Assembly (NCBI RefSeq): GCF_014203535.1
Contig: NZ_JACHJI010000004.1
Coordinates: forward strand, 1 to 64,000
DNA: 64,000 nt
Source of the DNA: Streptomyces griseomycini
GTDB taxonomy: Bacteria; Actinomycetota; Actinomycetes; Streptomycetales; Streptomycetaceae
Reading direction: 5' to 3'
How positions within the stretch are numbered: the first letter of the stretch is position 1; each line of letters opens with the position of its first letter. The notes beneath the pieces are model-generated. The model was given only the letters and a program-made list of their open reading frames with translations, did not search any database and was not told the DNA's origin. Below are positions 32,104-39,655 of this stretch, piece by piece. The position numbers and the translations under genes were made by a program.

Positions 32104-32148
32104 GCCGCCGGAGGGGACGGCGCAGGAACCGCCGTCCCCTCCGGCGGC
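32104..32148. terminator. Bidirectional terminator between recX and rhodanese gene
   Basis: A perfect 18-bp stem (32104-32121 with 32131-32148) and a 9-nt loop lie between convergent recX and the sulfur operon. One arm abuts the rhodanese stop codon. Confidence 0.85.
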
Positions 32149-32149
32149 C

Positions 32150-32569
32150 CTACTCCGACACGGGCAGGACCGGCAGTCCCGCCGCACGCCAGGCCTGGAA
32201 ACCGCCGATCAGGTCGGTGGCCCGGTGCAGTCCCAGGCGGTGCAGGGACTCCGCCGCCAGGCTGGAGGCGTACCCCTCGTTGCAGATCACGACGGCGCGC
32301 AGGTCGTGGCTCGTCGCCTCGGGGACGCGGTGACTGCCCTGCGGGTCGAGGCGCCACTCCAGTTCGTTGCGCTCGACGACGACAGCGCCGGGGACGAGCC
32401 CGTCCCGGTCGCGCAGGGCGGCGTAGCGGATGTCCACCAGCAGTGCATCGCCGGTACGGGCGGCCTCGTAGGCGTCCCGCGGCCCGATGCGCCGGTAACC
32501 CGACCGCACCCGCTCCAGCAGCTCGTCGATCCCCACGGCACCGGTGGTCCGCTCGCCCGTTCCGCTCAT
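32150..32569 (-). CDS. Rhodanese-domain protein
   Basis: 139 residues, a single rhodanese domain. The active-site loop VICNEGYASSLAA carries the catalytic cysteine. DALLVDIRYAALRDRDGLVPGAVVVER and IGGFQAWRAAGLPV are standard rhodanese landmarks. Rhodaneses move sulfane sulfur from thiosulfate or persulfides to an acceptor. Its start overlaps the stop of the cysteine dioxygenase gene by 3 nt, so the two act in one sulfur pathway, probably handling persulfide or thiosulfate arising during cysteine breakdown (inferred). Confidence 0.88.
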   Translation of the reverse strand: MSGTGERTTGAVGIDELLERVRSGYRRIGPRDAYEAARTGDALLVDIRYAALRDRDGLVPGAVVVERNELEWRLDPQGSHRVPEATSHDLRAVVICNEGYASSLAAESLHRLGLHRATDLIGGFQAWRAAGLPVLPVSE

Positions 32570-33114
32570 CGCCAGTCCTCCGGGCGTTCGACCTGCTCCA
32601 GGCGGAGAATCCGGCCGCTGCGGCTGTAGCGGCGGATCCGCGGCAGGGGTGGACAGTAGGCGTGCACGGAGACGGCGTGCCGGTCCGGGGACTCGTTGAG
32701 CACCTCGTGCACGTGATGCCGCCCGAAGGCGCGGCCCTGCCCGGCCGGCAGCCGGCGTTCCCGGTCCACGCCATCGGTCAGTTCCAGGGTTCTCCAGCCG
32801 TCGGAGGGCAGCCGTGCGGCGAGCGAGTTCTCCTTCAGCGCACCCGAGGCGGTCATGAAGGCGCCGACGGAGTCGGCGTGGTCGTGCCAGCCGGTTCCGG
32901 TGCCCGGCGGCCAGCCGATCAGCCAGGCTTCACTGCCACCGGGCCCGTCGAGCCGCACCCAGGTGCGGCACTCCGGGTCGAGCGGGAGCGAGGCGACCAG
33001 CGCGGCGTCGGCAGCGACACGGCGGACGAAGCGGAGGAGGTCCGCCCGGGTGGGTGCGGGGACGGGAGGCGGGGCCGGGGGAGGAGGGGAAGAGGCTGCG
33101 GGGGAGACAGACAT
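32566..33114 (-). CDS. Cysteine dioxygenase type I
   Basis: 182 residues from ATG 33114 (MSVSPAASS), with an AGGACGG RBS. A cupin fold with iron ligands in GTGWHDHADSVGAFM and HHVHEVLNES; CRTWVRLDGPGGSEAWLIGW and VSVHAYCPPL are typical of bacterial CDOs. The enzyme oxidises cysteine to cysteine sulfinate with O2. The frame is open upstream to 33267, but that region contains the leader peptide gene instead. It is the first structural gene of a CDO-rhodanese operon behind a cysteine-containing leader ORF. Confidence 0.88.
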   Translation of the reverse strand: MSVSPAASSPPPPAPPPVPAPTRADLLRFVRRVAADAALVASLPLDPECRTWVRLDGPGGSEAWLIGWPPGTGTGWHDHADSVGAFMTASGALKENSLAARLPSDGWRTLELTDGVDRERRLPAGQGRAFGRHHVHEVLNESPDRHAVSVHAYCPPLPRIRRYSRSGRILRLEQVERPEDWR

Positions 33115-33193
33115 GTGCACCGTCCTGAAGAAGGTTCGCGGAGGCGCGCCGCAGCGGCATGCGAGGCGGCGAGCGGGAGGGGAGGGCGCGAAG
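33115..33193 (-). promoter_or_regulatory. Possible attenuator between leader peptide and cysteine dioxygenase
   Basis: The 79-nt spacer contains GC-rich complementary blocks (CGCCGC with GCGGCG, and GCGCC with GGCGC, in the region about 33136-33190 on the - strand). These could form alternative hairpins depending on ribosome position on the leader ORF. Which structure forms needs folding; the assignment rests mainly on the leader peptide next to it. Confidence 0.35.
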
Positions 33194-33241
33194 TCAGCGG
33201 GACGGGCGACACACGCAGCCCGCGTAGCGGACGAGGTCCAT
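33194..33241 (-). CDS. Cysteine-containing leader peptide (15 aa) upstream of cysteine dioxygenase
   Basis: A complete 15-codon ORF, MDLVRYAGCVCRPSR, with RBS GGCGGAGGG seven nt upstream. It matches the pattern of short streptomycete leader peptides (DL-x-R ... C-x-C/LC near the end) found before sulfur-metabolism genes. Two cysteine codons (TGC at residue 9, TGT at residue 11) sit close to the stop. The ORF ends 79 nt before the cysteine dioxygenase gene on the same strand. The likely role is to couple ribosome progress at Cys codons to downstream expression, so the operon would respond to charged tRNA-Cys; that mechanism is inferred. Confidence 0.72.
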   Translation of the reverse strand: MDLVRYAGCVCRPSR

Positions 33242-33358
33242 ATGGACCCTCCGCCACAGGCGCACACAGGTGTCGGTCACGATCCGGAGTAGACCACGAA
33301 GCGGCACATCGCTTCAACTCACCGTAACCGTGCGGGTCGCGCCGCGGCCGGTTCGACC

Positions 33359-33391
33359 GGTGCCGGTGGCGGTCTGCCCGGCTCCGGCACC
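33359..33391 (-). terminator. Terminator after flavin monooxygenase gene
   Basis: GGTGCCGG (33359-33366) pairs with CCGGCACC (33384-33391), an 8-bp stem with a 17-nt loop directly after the stop codon of the - strand gene. Confidence 0.5.
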
Positions 33392-35023
33392 TCAGCCGGT
33401 CGCGGCCCCGGCTCCGGCCCTGGCTTCGGCCTCTGACTCCGCATCCGTCTCCGTCTTCGTCGCCCCCCCGACGACCGCCTCCGCCGCCGCGTACAGGTCC
33501 GCCGGGCGGACCCCGCCCAGCGCCGTGACCAGATGGCCGTCGGGGCGCACCAGCAGCACGGTGTGGGCCGCCGCACCCGGATAGTCCTCGGCGACCAGCA
33601 GTTCGGCCGGGTGCGGCAACGCCGAGACGGCCGCCGCCAGCCGGGGCATGATCCCGGCGGACACCCAGTGCCTGCGCTCCCACACCCCTGTGCCCGGTGC
33701 GATCAGCACCACCAGCAGCGCACCCCGGCCGAGCCGGTCCCGCAGCCGGACGAAGGTGCCGTCCTCCGCCGTGACGCGCACGTCCGTCACCGCCGTCCCG
33801 GGGGGCGTTCCGACGGGCACCTCGCCCTCGAGGCGCCCGGGCGCGAGCGGCGAGTCGGCGTACGTCCCCGGCGCACCCAGCGCCCCCTGCCCCAGATGAC
33901 CGTCCATCAGCAGGGCGTCGTGTCCCCGGGCGGCTCCCGGGACGTAGGAACGCAGCCCTCCGCCGCCCCGCAGCAGCGGCAGCGCCTGGTCGGCGGCGCG
34001 CAGCCGGGCGGCGACGACCGCGCGGCGCTCGGTCTGGTAGCTGTCGAGCAGCGCCTCGTGCGGACCGTGGTGCCAGGCCAGTGCCAGCTTCCAGGCGAGG
34101 TTGTCGACGTCGCGCAGCCCCTCGTCCAGTCCGTGTGTGCCCAGCGCGCCGAGCAGGTGGGCCGCGTCCCCGGCGAGGAACACACGGTCGGCCCGCCAAC
34201 GCCGGGCCAGCCGGTGGTGGACGGTGTGGACCCCGGTGTCCAGCAGCTCGTACGGCGGTGCCGCACCGTGGTTCCAGCCGGCCAGCGTCTCCCGGACACG
34301 GGCCAGCAGCAGCTCGGGGGTGACCAGCTCCTTGCCCGGCGGCAGCAGCCAGTCCAGCCGCCACACCCCCTCCGGCAGCGGACGTGCGGTGATCTCCCCG
34401 GCCGAGGGACCGGACGCACGCCACGGCGGCATGCGGTGCAGCAACACCTCGTCGTGCCACGGGAGTTCCGTCCGCAGCGCGGCCACGGCGTATCGTTCCA
34501 CCGCCGTGCGGCCCGGGAAGCGGATGTCCTGGAGCTTGCGCACGGTCGAGCGGGGCCCGTCGCAGCCGACCAGGTAACTGCCGCGCCACCAGGTTCCCTC
34601 GGGGCCGCGGGTGTGGGCGGTGACGCCCGAGGGCTCCTGTTCCAGGGAATCCAGGCGGCTGTTCAGGGCGATCCTGACCAGCCGTTCGCCGGTGAGGGCG
34701 GCGCGCAGAGCGCCCGTCAGGACGTGCTGGGCGATGTGCAGGGGCGCGGGCCGGGCGTCGTCGTAGGCGATCTCGTGCACCACCTGCTTGCGCCGCATCG
34801 ACCGCCATCCGGCCGGGCGGGCACCGGCCCGGGCGAGCGGTACCCCGGTCAGCCGTTCCATCAGCGCGGCGGTGTCCTCGCGCAGCACGACGGTGCGCGC
34901 GGGGCGCGGCTCGTCCTTGCCCGGCCCCTCGTCGAGGAGCACGCACGGCACCTCCTGACGCGCCAGCGCCAGGGCGAGCGCGAGCCCGACGGGCCCCGCT
35001 CCGACGATGATCACCGGGTCCAC
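33392..35023 (-). CDS. FAD-dependent aromatic monooxygenase-like protein
   Basis: 543 residues from GTG 35023 (VDPVIIVGAG), with RBS GCAGGGGG. The Rossmann motif GAGPVGLALALALARQEVPC sits at the extreme N-terminus; the second FAD motif RVFLAGDAAHLLGALGTHG and LVGCDGPRSTVRK are present. A C-terminal thioredoxin-like domain (about 400-520) places it with the class A phenol and polyketide hydroxylases. No secondary-metabolite genes are adjacent, so the substrate is unknown. The C-terminal ~25 residues are a low-complexity Ala/Glu/Gly tail. The frame runs open to 35260, but the promoter-like region at 35107-35136 argues against a longer protein. Confidence 0.83.
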   Translation of the reverse strand: MDPVIIVGAGPVGLALALALARQEVPCVLLDEGPGKDEPRPARTVVLREDTAALMERLTGVPLARAGARPAGWRSMRRKQVVHEIAYDDARPAPLHIAQHVLTGALRAALTGERLVRIALNSRLDSLEQEPSGVTAHTRGPEGTWWRGSYLVGCDGPRSTVRKLQDIRFPGRTAVERYAVAALRTELPWHDEVLLHRMPPWRASGPSAGEITARPLPEGVWRLDWLLPPGKELVTPELLLARVRETLAGWNHGAAPPYELLDTGVHTVHHRLARRWRADRVFLAGDAAHLLGALGTHGLDEGLRDVDNLAWKLALAWHHGPHEALLDSYQTERRAVVAARLRAADQALPLLRGGGGLRSYVPGAARGHDALLMDGHLGQGALGAPGTYADSPLAPGRLEGEVPVGTPPGTAVTDVRVTAEDGTFVRLRDRLGRGALLVVLIAPGTGVWERRHWVSAGIMPRLAAAVSALPHPAELLVAEDYPGAAAHTVLLVRPDGHLVTALGGVRPADLYAAAEAVVGGATKTETDAESEAEARAGAGAATG

Positions 35024-35106
35024 GGCGCGGCGCCCCCTGCTCGACGTGACGTCCGAAGGGACGGGGAGGAACAGGAAGATGGAGCAGGGTGCACGATCAC
35101 AGAACG

Positions 35107-35136
35107 TATGCAACCTATTGCCGGTGCTTGCGTCAA
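35107..35136 (-). promoter_or_regulatory. Putative promoter of the flavin monooxygenase gene
   Basis: On the - strand, TTGACG (35136-35131) is followed after 18 nt by TGCATA (35112-35107). The segment is unusually AT-rich for this genome and lies about 85 nt before GTG 35023. CTTG-acg-CAAG overlaps the -35 and could be an operator half-site pair. Confidence 0.5.
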
Positions 35137-35254
35137 GTGACCGAAGGTCGGCGGCGATCATGAGGCGGCGCGAAGGCCGTCCCGTTACTTGACTGTTCAT
35201 CACACGAGCCCGGGGTGCACCGCTCACCCGTCCCGGTGATGGCGGCCGGTCACC

Positions 35255-35301
35255 CGACATGACTGTGGCCCGCCGGGGAACGGCGGGCCACAGTCATGTC
35301 G
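35255..35301. terminator. Terminator of the gluABCD operon
   Basis: A perfect 21-bp stem (35255-35275 with 35281-35301) and a 5-nt loop, 24 nt past the gluD stop. Its symmetry also insulates the flavin monooxygenase promoter from readthrough. Confidence 0.85.
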
Positions 35302-35324
35302 TGGGCGGGCACGGGTCAGACGGT

Positions 35325-36227
35325 TCACCCATCGGCCTTGTGGGGACCCCCGACCTCGGCCGCGTTGATGTCGTCGACATCGTCGGCGCCGAGCACCGCA
35401 CCCGTGCTGCGCTTGCTGCGGCGCAGCCGTGCCTCGAGCCAGGAGGCGAAGGAGGTGAGCGCGAAGTTGAGCGCGATGAAGATGACGGCCACCACTGTGA
35501 AACTGGCGATGACGTTGGCGCCGTAGTAGCCGCTCATCGTGTTGGCCGAGGCGAGCAGCTCGGGGAAGGTGAGGACGGCGCCGCCGAGGGCGGTGTCCTT
35601 CACGATGACGACGAGCTGGCTGACGATGGCCGGGAGCATCGCGGTGACCGCCTGCGGCAGCAGGACCAGCCGCATCAGCTGGTTCTTGCGCAGGCCGATC
35701 GCCATCGCGGCTTCGGACTGGCCCTTGGGCAGGGACAGGATGCCGGCGCGCACGATCTCCGCGAGGACGGAGGCGTTGTAGAGCACCAGACCCGTGACGA
35801 CCGCGTACAGCGGGCGGTCGTCGGAACTGACGTCGGTGTACTCGGCGAACAGAGCCAAGCCGAAGATCATCAGGACCAGCACGGGGATGGCGCGGAAGAA
35901 CTCGACCACGATTCCGGCCGGGATCCGGACCCAGGCGTGGTCCGACAGGCGGGCGATGCCGAGGACCGCGCCGAGCGGCATCGCGATGAGCACCGCGAGC
36001 ACGGCAGCCTTCAACGTGTTCTGCAGACCCGGCCAGATGTACGTGGACCAGGCTTCACCGCTGGTGAAGAACGGCTTCCACAGAGCCCACTCCAGCTGCC
36101 CCTTGTCGTAGAGGGTGCTGAACACCCACCACAGCAGAGCGGCGAGGCCGACCAGGAAGACCGCCGTGAAGACGATGTTCCGCCGCTTGGCGCGAGGGCC
36201 CTGGGCGTCGTACAGAACGGAGCTCAT
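35325..36227 (-). CDS. gluD: Glutamate ABC transporter permease GluD
   Basis: 300 residues. It is a BPD-type inner membrane permease with about five transmembrane helices and the EAA loop (QSEAAMAIGLRKNQLMRLVLLPQA) that contacts the ATPase. The C-terminal ~35 residues are cytoplasmic and charged. Its ATG overlaps the gluC stop (ATGA), so the permease pair is translationally coupled. With gluA, gluB and gluC it forms a glutamate importer, by homology with the S. coelicolor and Corynebacterium gluABCD systems. Confidence 0.92.
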   Translation of the reverse strand: MSSVLYDAQGPRAKRRNIVFTAVFLVGLAALLWWVFSTLYDKGQLEWALWKPFFTSGEAWSTYIWPGLQNTLKAAVLAVLIAMPLGAVLGIARLSDHAWVRIPAGIVVEFFRAIPVLVLMIFGLALFAEYTDVSSDDRPLYAVVTGLVLYNASVLAEIVRAGILSLPKGQSEAAMAIGLRKNQLMRLVLLPQAVTAMLPAIVSQLVVIVKDTALGGAVLTFPELLASANTMSGYYGANVIASFTVVAVIFIALNFALTSFASWLEARLRRSKRSTGAVLGADDVDDINAAEVGGPHKADG

Positions 36228-36889
36228 CGCTTCACCGCCACCTTCTTGCCCACCCAGCCGAGGATCAGGCCGGTCGGCAGCGTCAGAACCACGAAACCGA
36301 ACGCGATGACCGCGGAGATCAGCAGCAGCTGCGCCTCGTTCTCGATCATCTCCTTCATCAGCAGGGCCGCCTCCGCGACGCCGATGGCGGCGGCCACCGT
36401 GGTGTTCTTGATGAGCGCGATGAGTACGTTCGCCAGCGGACCGACGGACGAACGGAACGCCTGGGGCAGCACCACCAGGCCCAGCACCTGGTTGAAGCTG
36501 AGACCGAGCGCGCGGGCGGCTTCAGCCTGGCCGACCGGCACGGTGTTGATGCCGGAGCGCAGTGCCTCGCACACGAAGGCCGAGGTGTAGAGGATCAGGC
36601 CGAGGACGGCGAGCCGGAAGTTGATCGTCTCGAAGTCGTCCGCGCCCAGGGTGACGCCCAGGGTCTGGTTCAGGCCGAGCGACGTGAACAGGATGATGAC
36701 GGTCAGCGGGATGTTCCGCACGATGTTCACATATGCGGTCCCGAAGCCACGCATCAGCGGCACCGGGCCGACGCGCATGGCGGCCAGCAGGGTGCCCCAG
36801 ATCAGGGAGCCGACGGCGGAGAGCACAGCGAGCTGCACCGTCGTCCAGAAGGCCCCCAACAGGTCGTAATCTTCAAGAAAGTCGAACAC
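36224..36889 (-). CDS. gluC: Glutamate ABC transporter permease GluC
   Basis: 221 residues, starting MFDFLEDYDLLGAFWTTVQLAVLSA. Five hydrophobic helices and an EAA loop (VGQAEAARALGLSFNQVLGLVVLPQA) are visible. It pairs with GluD to form the membrane channel. A 32-nt palindrome separates it from gluB upstream. Confidence 0.92.
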   Translation of the reverse strand: MFDFLEDYDLLGAFWTTVQLAVLSAVGSLIWGTLLAAMRVGPVPLMRGFGTAYVNIVRNIPLTVIILFTSLGLNQTLGVTLGADDFETINFRLAVLGLILYTSAFVCEALRSGINTVPVGQAEAARALGLSFNQVLGLVVLPQAFRSSVGPLANVLIALIKNTTVAAAIGVAEAALLMKEMIENEAQLLLISAVIAFGFVVLTLPTGLILGWVGKKVAVKR

Positions 36890-36926
36890 GATCTCCCGCG
36901 CTTCCGCGTGTAGGGATGCACGCCCC

Positions 36927-36958
36927 GGTGCGCCGCCCCGGATCCGGGGCGGCGCACC
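36927..36958 (-). promoter_or_regulatory. Intercistronic hairpin between gluB and gluC
   Basis: A perfect 32-nt palindrome (14-bp stem, GATC loop) lies 15 nt after the gluB stop. In binding-protein operons such hairpins usually protect the upstream message or partly terminate, so that GluB is made in excess over the permeases. It has no T run, so partial termination or mRNA stabilisation is more likely than full termination. Confidence 0.7.
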
Positions 36959-36973
36959 CTGTCAGGCGCTGCC

Positions 36974-37816
36974 TCAGCTCTTGATGTCGCCGATCTTCGG
37001 CGCGGGCTCGTTCTGGTAGTTGGCCGGGCCGAAGTTGTCCTTCACGGCCTTCTCCCAGGAACCGTCGGAGACCATCTCCTCGAGGGCCTTGTTGATCTTG
37101 TCCTTGAGGTCGCTGCCCTTCTTGACGCCGATGCCGTAGTTCTCGTTGGTCAGCTTGAAGCCGCCGAGCTTGAACTTGCCCTTGAACTGCTCCTGGGCGG
37201 CGTAGCCGGCGAGGATCGAGTCGTCCGTGGTCAGCGCGTCGACGGCACCGTTCTGCAGACCGGGCAGGCAGGCCGAGTACGTCGGGTACGGCTGCAGCTG
37301 CGCCTTGGGCGCCAGCTTGTCCTTGACGTTCTGCGCCGAGGTCGAACCGGTGACCGAGCACAGCTTGGCGTTGTTCAGGTCCTCCGGCGACTTGATCTTG
37401 TCGTCGTCGGCGCGGATCAGCACGTCCTGGTGGGCGAGCAGGTACGGGCCGGCGAAGTCGACCTTCTCCTGGCGCTCCGGGGTGATCGAGTAGGTGGCGG
37501 CGATGAAGTCGACGTCACCGCGCTGCAGCATGGTCTCGCGGTCGGCGCTCTTCGACTCCTTCCACTCGATCTGGTTCTCGTCGTAACCGAGCTTCTTGGC
37601 GACGTACGTGGCGACGTCCACGTCGAAGCCCTCGTAGCCCTGCGGGGTCTTCTGGCCGAGGCCGGGCTGGTCGAACTTGATGCCGATGGTGATCTTGTCG
37701 CCGCCTCCCGAGCCCGAGCCGTTGGAGTCGCCGCCGTCGTCACCACCACAAGCGGTAGCGGTCAGAGCGAGCGCGAACACGGCGGCCGAGGCGGCGGTGA
37801 CCTTGCGGAGCTTCAT
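36974..37816 (-). CDS. gluB: Glutamate-binding lipoprotein GluB
   Basis: 280 residues from ATG 37816, with RBS AAAGGA. A lipoprotein signal peptide ends in LTATAC, so the mature protein is anchored through Cys. The rest is an SBP family 3 domain (KITIGIKFDQPGLGQ, GFDVDVATYVAKKLG, DFIAATYSITPERQEKVDFAGPY). It captures glutamate outside the membrane and delivers it to GluC/GluD. A frame extending to 37873 is ignored because the signal peptide starts at 37816. Confidence 0.93.
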   Translation of the reverse strand: MKLRKVTAASAAVFALALTATACGGDDGGDSNGSGSGGGDKITIGIKFDQPGLGQKTPQGYEGFDVDVATYVAKKLGYDENQIEWKESKSADRETMLQRGDVDFIAATYSITPERQEKVDFAGPYLLAHQDVLIRADDDKIKSPEDLNNAKLCSVTGSTSAQNVKDKLAPKAQLQPYPTYSACLPGLQNGAVDALTTDDSILAGYAAQEQFKGKFKLGGFKLTNENYGIGVKKGSDLKDKINKALEEMVSDGSWEKAVKDNFGPANYQNEPAPKIGDIKS

Positions 37817-37897
37817 GGTGCACATCCTTTGGCTGGTGAAGTGATGCGGCCCGGTCAATGTCCGGTGACGCAAGTCGTCAGGGCGCGAGGGGCGCCG

Positions 37898-38674
37898 TCA
37901 GTGGTGAAGGATCTTCGACAGGAAGTCCTTGGCGCGGTCGCTGCGCGGGTTGCTGAAGAACTGGTCCGGCGCGGCCTGTTCGACGATGCGGCCGTCCGCC
38001 ATGAACACCACGCGATTCGCGGCCGAGCGGGCGAACCCCATCTCGTGGGTGACGACGATCATGGTCATGCCGTCGCGGGCGAGCTGCTGCATGACCTCCA
38101 GGACCTCGTTGATCATCTCCGGGTCGAGAGCCGACGTCGGCTCGTCGAAGAGCATGACCTTGGGTTCCATCGCCAGGGCCCGCGCGATGGCGACACGCTG
38201 CTGCTGGCCACCGGAGAGCTGTGCGGGGTACTTCTCGGCCTGCGCGCCCACGCCGACCCGGTCGAGCAGGGCACGGGCACGCTCCTCGGCCTGCTTCTTG
38301 TCCTTCTTGCGGACCTTGACCTGGCCCAGCGTCACGTTCTCGAGCACGGTCTTGTGCGCGAAGAGGTTGAAGGACTGGAAGACCATCCCGACGTCGGCCC
38401 GCAGCCGGGCGAGCTCCTTGCCCTCGTGGGGCAGGGGCTTGCCGTCGATCGTGATCGCCCCGGAGTCGATCGTCTCCAGACGGTTGATGGTGCGGCACAG
38501 GGTGGACTTCCCGGACCCGGAGGGTCCGATGACCACGACGACTTCGCCGCGGGCGATCGTCAGGTCGATGTCCTGGAGTACGTGCAACGCGCCGAAGTGC
38601 TTGTTGACGCTCCTCAGGACGACCAGGTCGCCGGTCGCGGCCACATCTTCCTTGGCCACCGATACTTCGGTCAT
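37898..38674 (-). CDS. gluA: Glutamate ABC transporter ATP-binding protein GluA
   Basis: 258 residues from ATG 38674. Walker A is GPSGSGKST, the Q-loop is in VFQSFNLF, the signature is LSGGQQQRVAIARAL, Walker B is VMLFDEPTSALDPE, and the switch His is in VTHEMGFA. It is the first gene of the gluABCD operon, energising glutamate uptake. The 285-nt spacer upstream is shared with divergent gluR and holds several symmetric sequences. Confidence 0.94.
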   Translation of the reverse strand: MTEVSVAKEDVAATGDLVVLRSVNKHFGALHVLQDIDLTIARGEVVVVIGPSGSGKSTLCRTINRLETIDSGAITIDGKPLPHEGKELARLRADVGMVFQSFNLFAHKTVLENVTLGQVKVRKKDKKQAEERARALLDRVGVGAQAEKYPAQLSGGQQQRVAIARALAMEPKVMLFDEPTSALDPEMINEVLEVMQQLARDGMTMIVVTHEMGFARSAANRVVFMADGRIVEQAAPDQFFSNPRSDRAKDFLSKILHH

Positions 38675-38959
38675 CGCTCTCAGGCTCCGTCCTCCTCGGT
38701 TTCGGAGGACAGTAGTAATCCTCCGGACCTGCGTCATTACATCTGAGGGGAATCTGAGCATCACGATCCGATAGCAATCGGACACATGTCGTAGCACTTG
38801 TGAGCAGGGCGTATTTCGGCCGGGTAACGGTACGAAAGCGCAACCGGAACCCCCTTGACGCCGTCCTCGTCCATCGGCGTCACTGCAAGGTGCACGCGCG
38901 CGTGCACGCGTCTGTGTACACACGGAGAGCGTACGGCCGATGAACAGAAGGGGGCCCCG
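38675..38959. promoter_or_regulatory. Divergent gluA-gluR regulatory region
   Basis: Visible elements: CGGAGGA/TCCTCCG (38703-38709 and 38719-38725), probably in the gluA leader; CCGAT/ATCGG (38768-38781); TGACGCC/GGCGTCA (38856-38862 and 38876-38882) overlapping a TTGACG that could be the gluR -35; the 18-nt palindrome GTGCACGCGCGCGTGCAC (38890-38907); and TGTGTACACA (38913-38922). In S. coelicolor the GluR regulator binds this intergenic region; which element it uses here cannot be told by eye. Confidence 0.6.
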
Positions 38960-39646
38960 GTGAGGCTGCTCCTCGTCGAGGACGACAACCACGTCGCCGC
39001 CGCCCTGTCGGCGGTGCTGGCCAGGCACGGGTTCGACGTCACCCACGCGCGCAGCGGCGAGGAGGCACTCCAGGCGCTCGTCCCCGAGGGAAACGGCTTC
39101 GGCGTCGTCCTGCTCGACCTGGGCCTGCCCGACCAGGACGGCTACGAGGTCTGCGGCAAGATCCGCAAGCGCACCAGCACGCCGGTGATCATGGTCACCG
39201 CGCGTTCCGACGTGCGCTCCCGCATCCACGGCCTCAATCTCGGCGCCGACGACTACGTGGTCAAGCCGTACGACACGGGGGAGCTGCTCGCCCGGATCCA
39301 CGCCGTCAGCCGGCGCACCACCCACGAGGAGGCCACCGGCGGCGCCGAGACCGAGCTGCGCCTGGGCCCGGTGCACATCGAGCTGCCGACCCGCCGGGTC
39401 AGCGTGAACGGTTCGGTCGTCCAGCTGACCCGCAAGGAGTTCGACCTGCTGGCCCTGCTCGCCCAGCGGCCCGGGGTCGTCTTCCGCCGGGAGCAGATCA
39501 TCAGCGAAGTGTGGCGCACCAGTTGGGAGGGGACCGGCCGCACCCTGGAGGTGCACGTCGCGTCCCTGCGCGCCAAGCTGCGCCTGCCGGCCCTCATCGA
39601 GACCGTCCGCGGCGTCGGCTACCGGCTCGTCGCACCGACGGCCTAG
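38960..39646 (+). CDS. gluR: OmpR-family response regulator GluR
   Basis: 228 residues from GTG 38960, with RBS GAAGGGGG. A receiver domain (1-120; acidic VEDDN, phospho-Asp D53 in LLDLGLPDQDG, K in VVKPYD) joins an OmpR-type winged helix (about 130-225; LTRKEFDLLALLAQRPGVVFRREQ, VRGVGYRLV). Its place, divergent to gluABCD and followed by a sensor kinase, is that of the S. coelicolor GluR-GluK glutamate-sensing system, so I use that name. An upstream in-frame ATG at 38855 lacks an RBS. Confidence 0.9.
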   Translation: MRLLLVEDDNHVAAALSAVLARHGFDVTHARSGEEALQALVPEGNGFGVVLLDLGLPDQDGYEVCGKIRKRTSTPVIMVTARSDVRSRIHGLNLGADDYVVKPYDTGELLARIHAVSRRTTHEEATGGAETELRLGPVHIELPTRRVSVNGSVVQLTRKEFDLLALLAQRPGVVFRREQIISEVWRTSWEGTGRTLEVHVASLRAKLRLPALIETVRGVGYRLVAPTA

Positions 39647-39655
39647 CGGGGTCGG

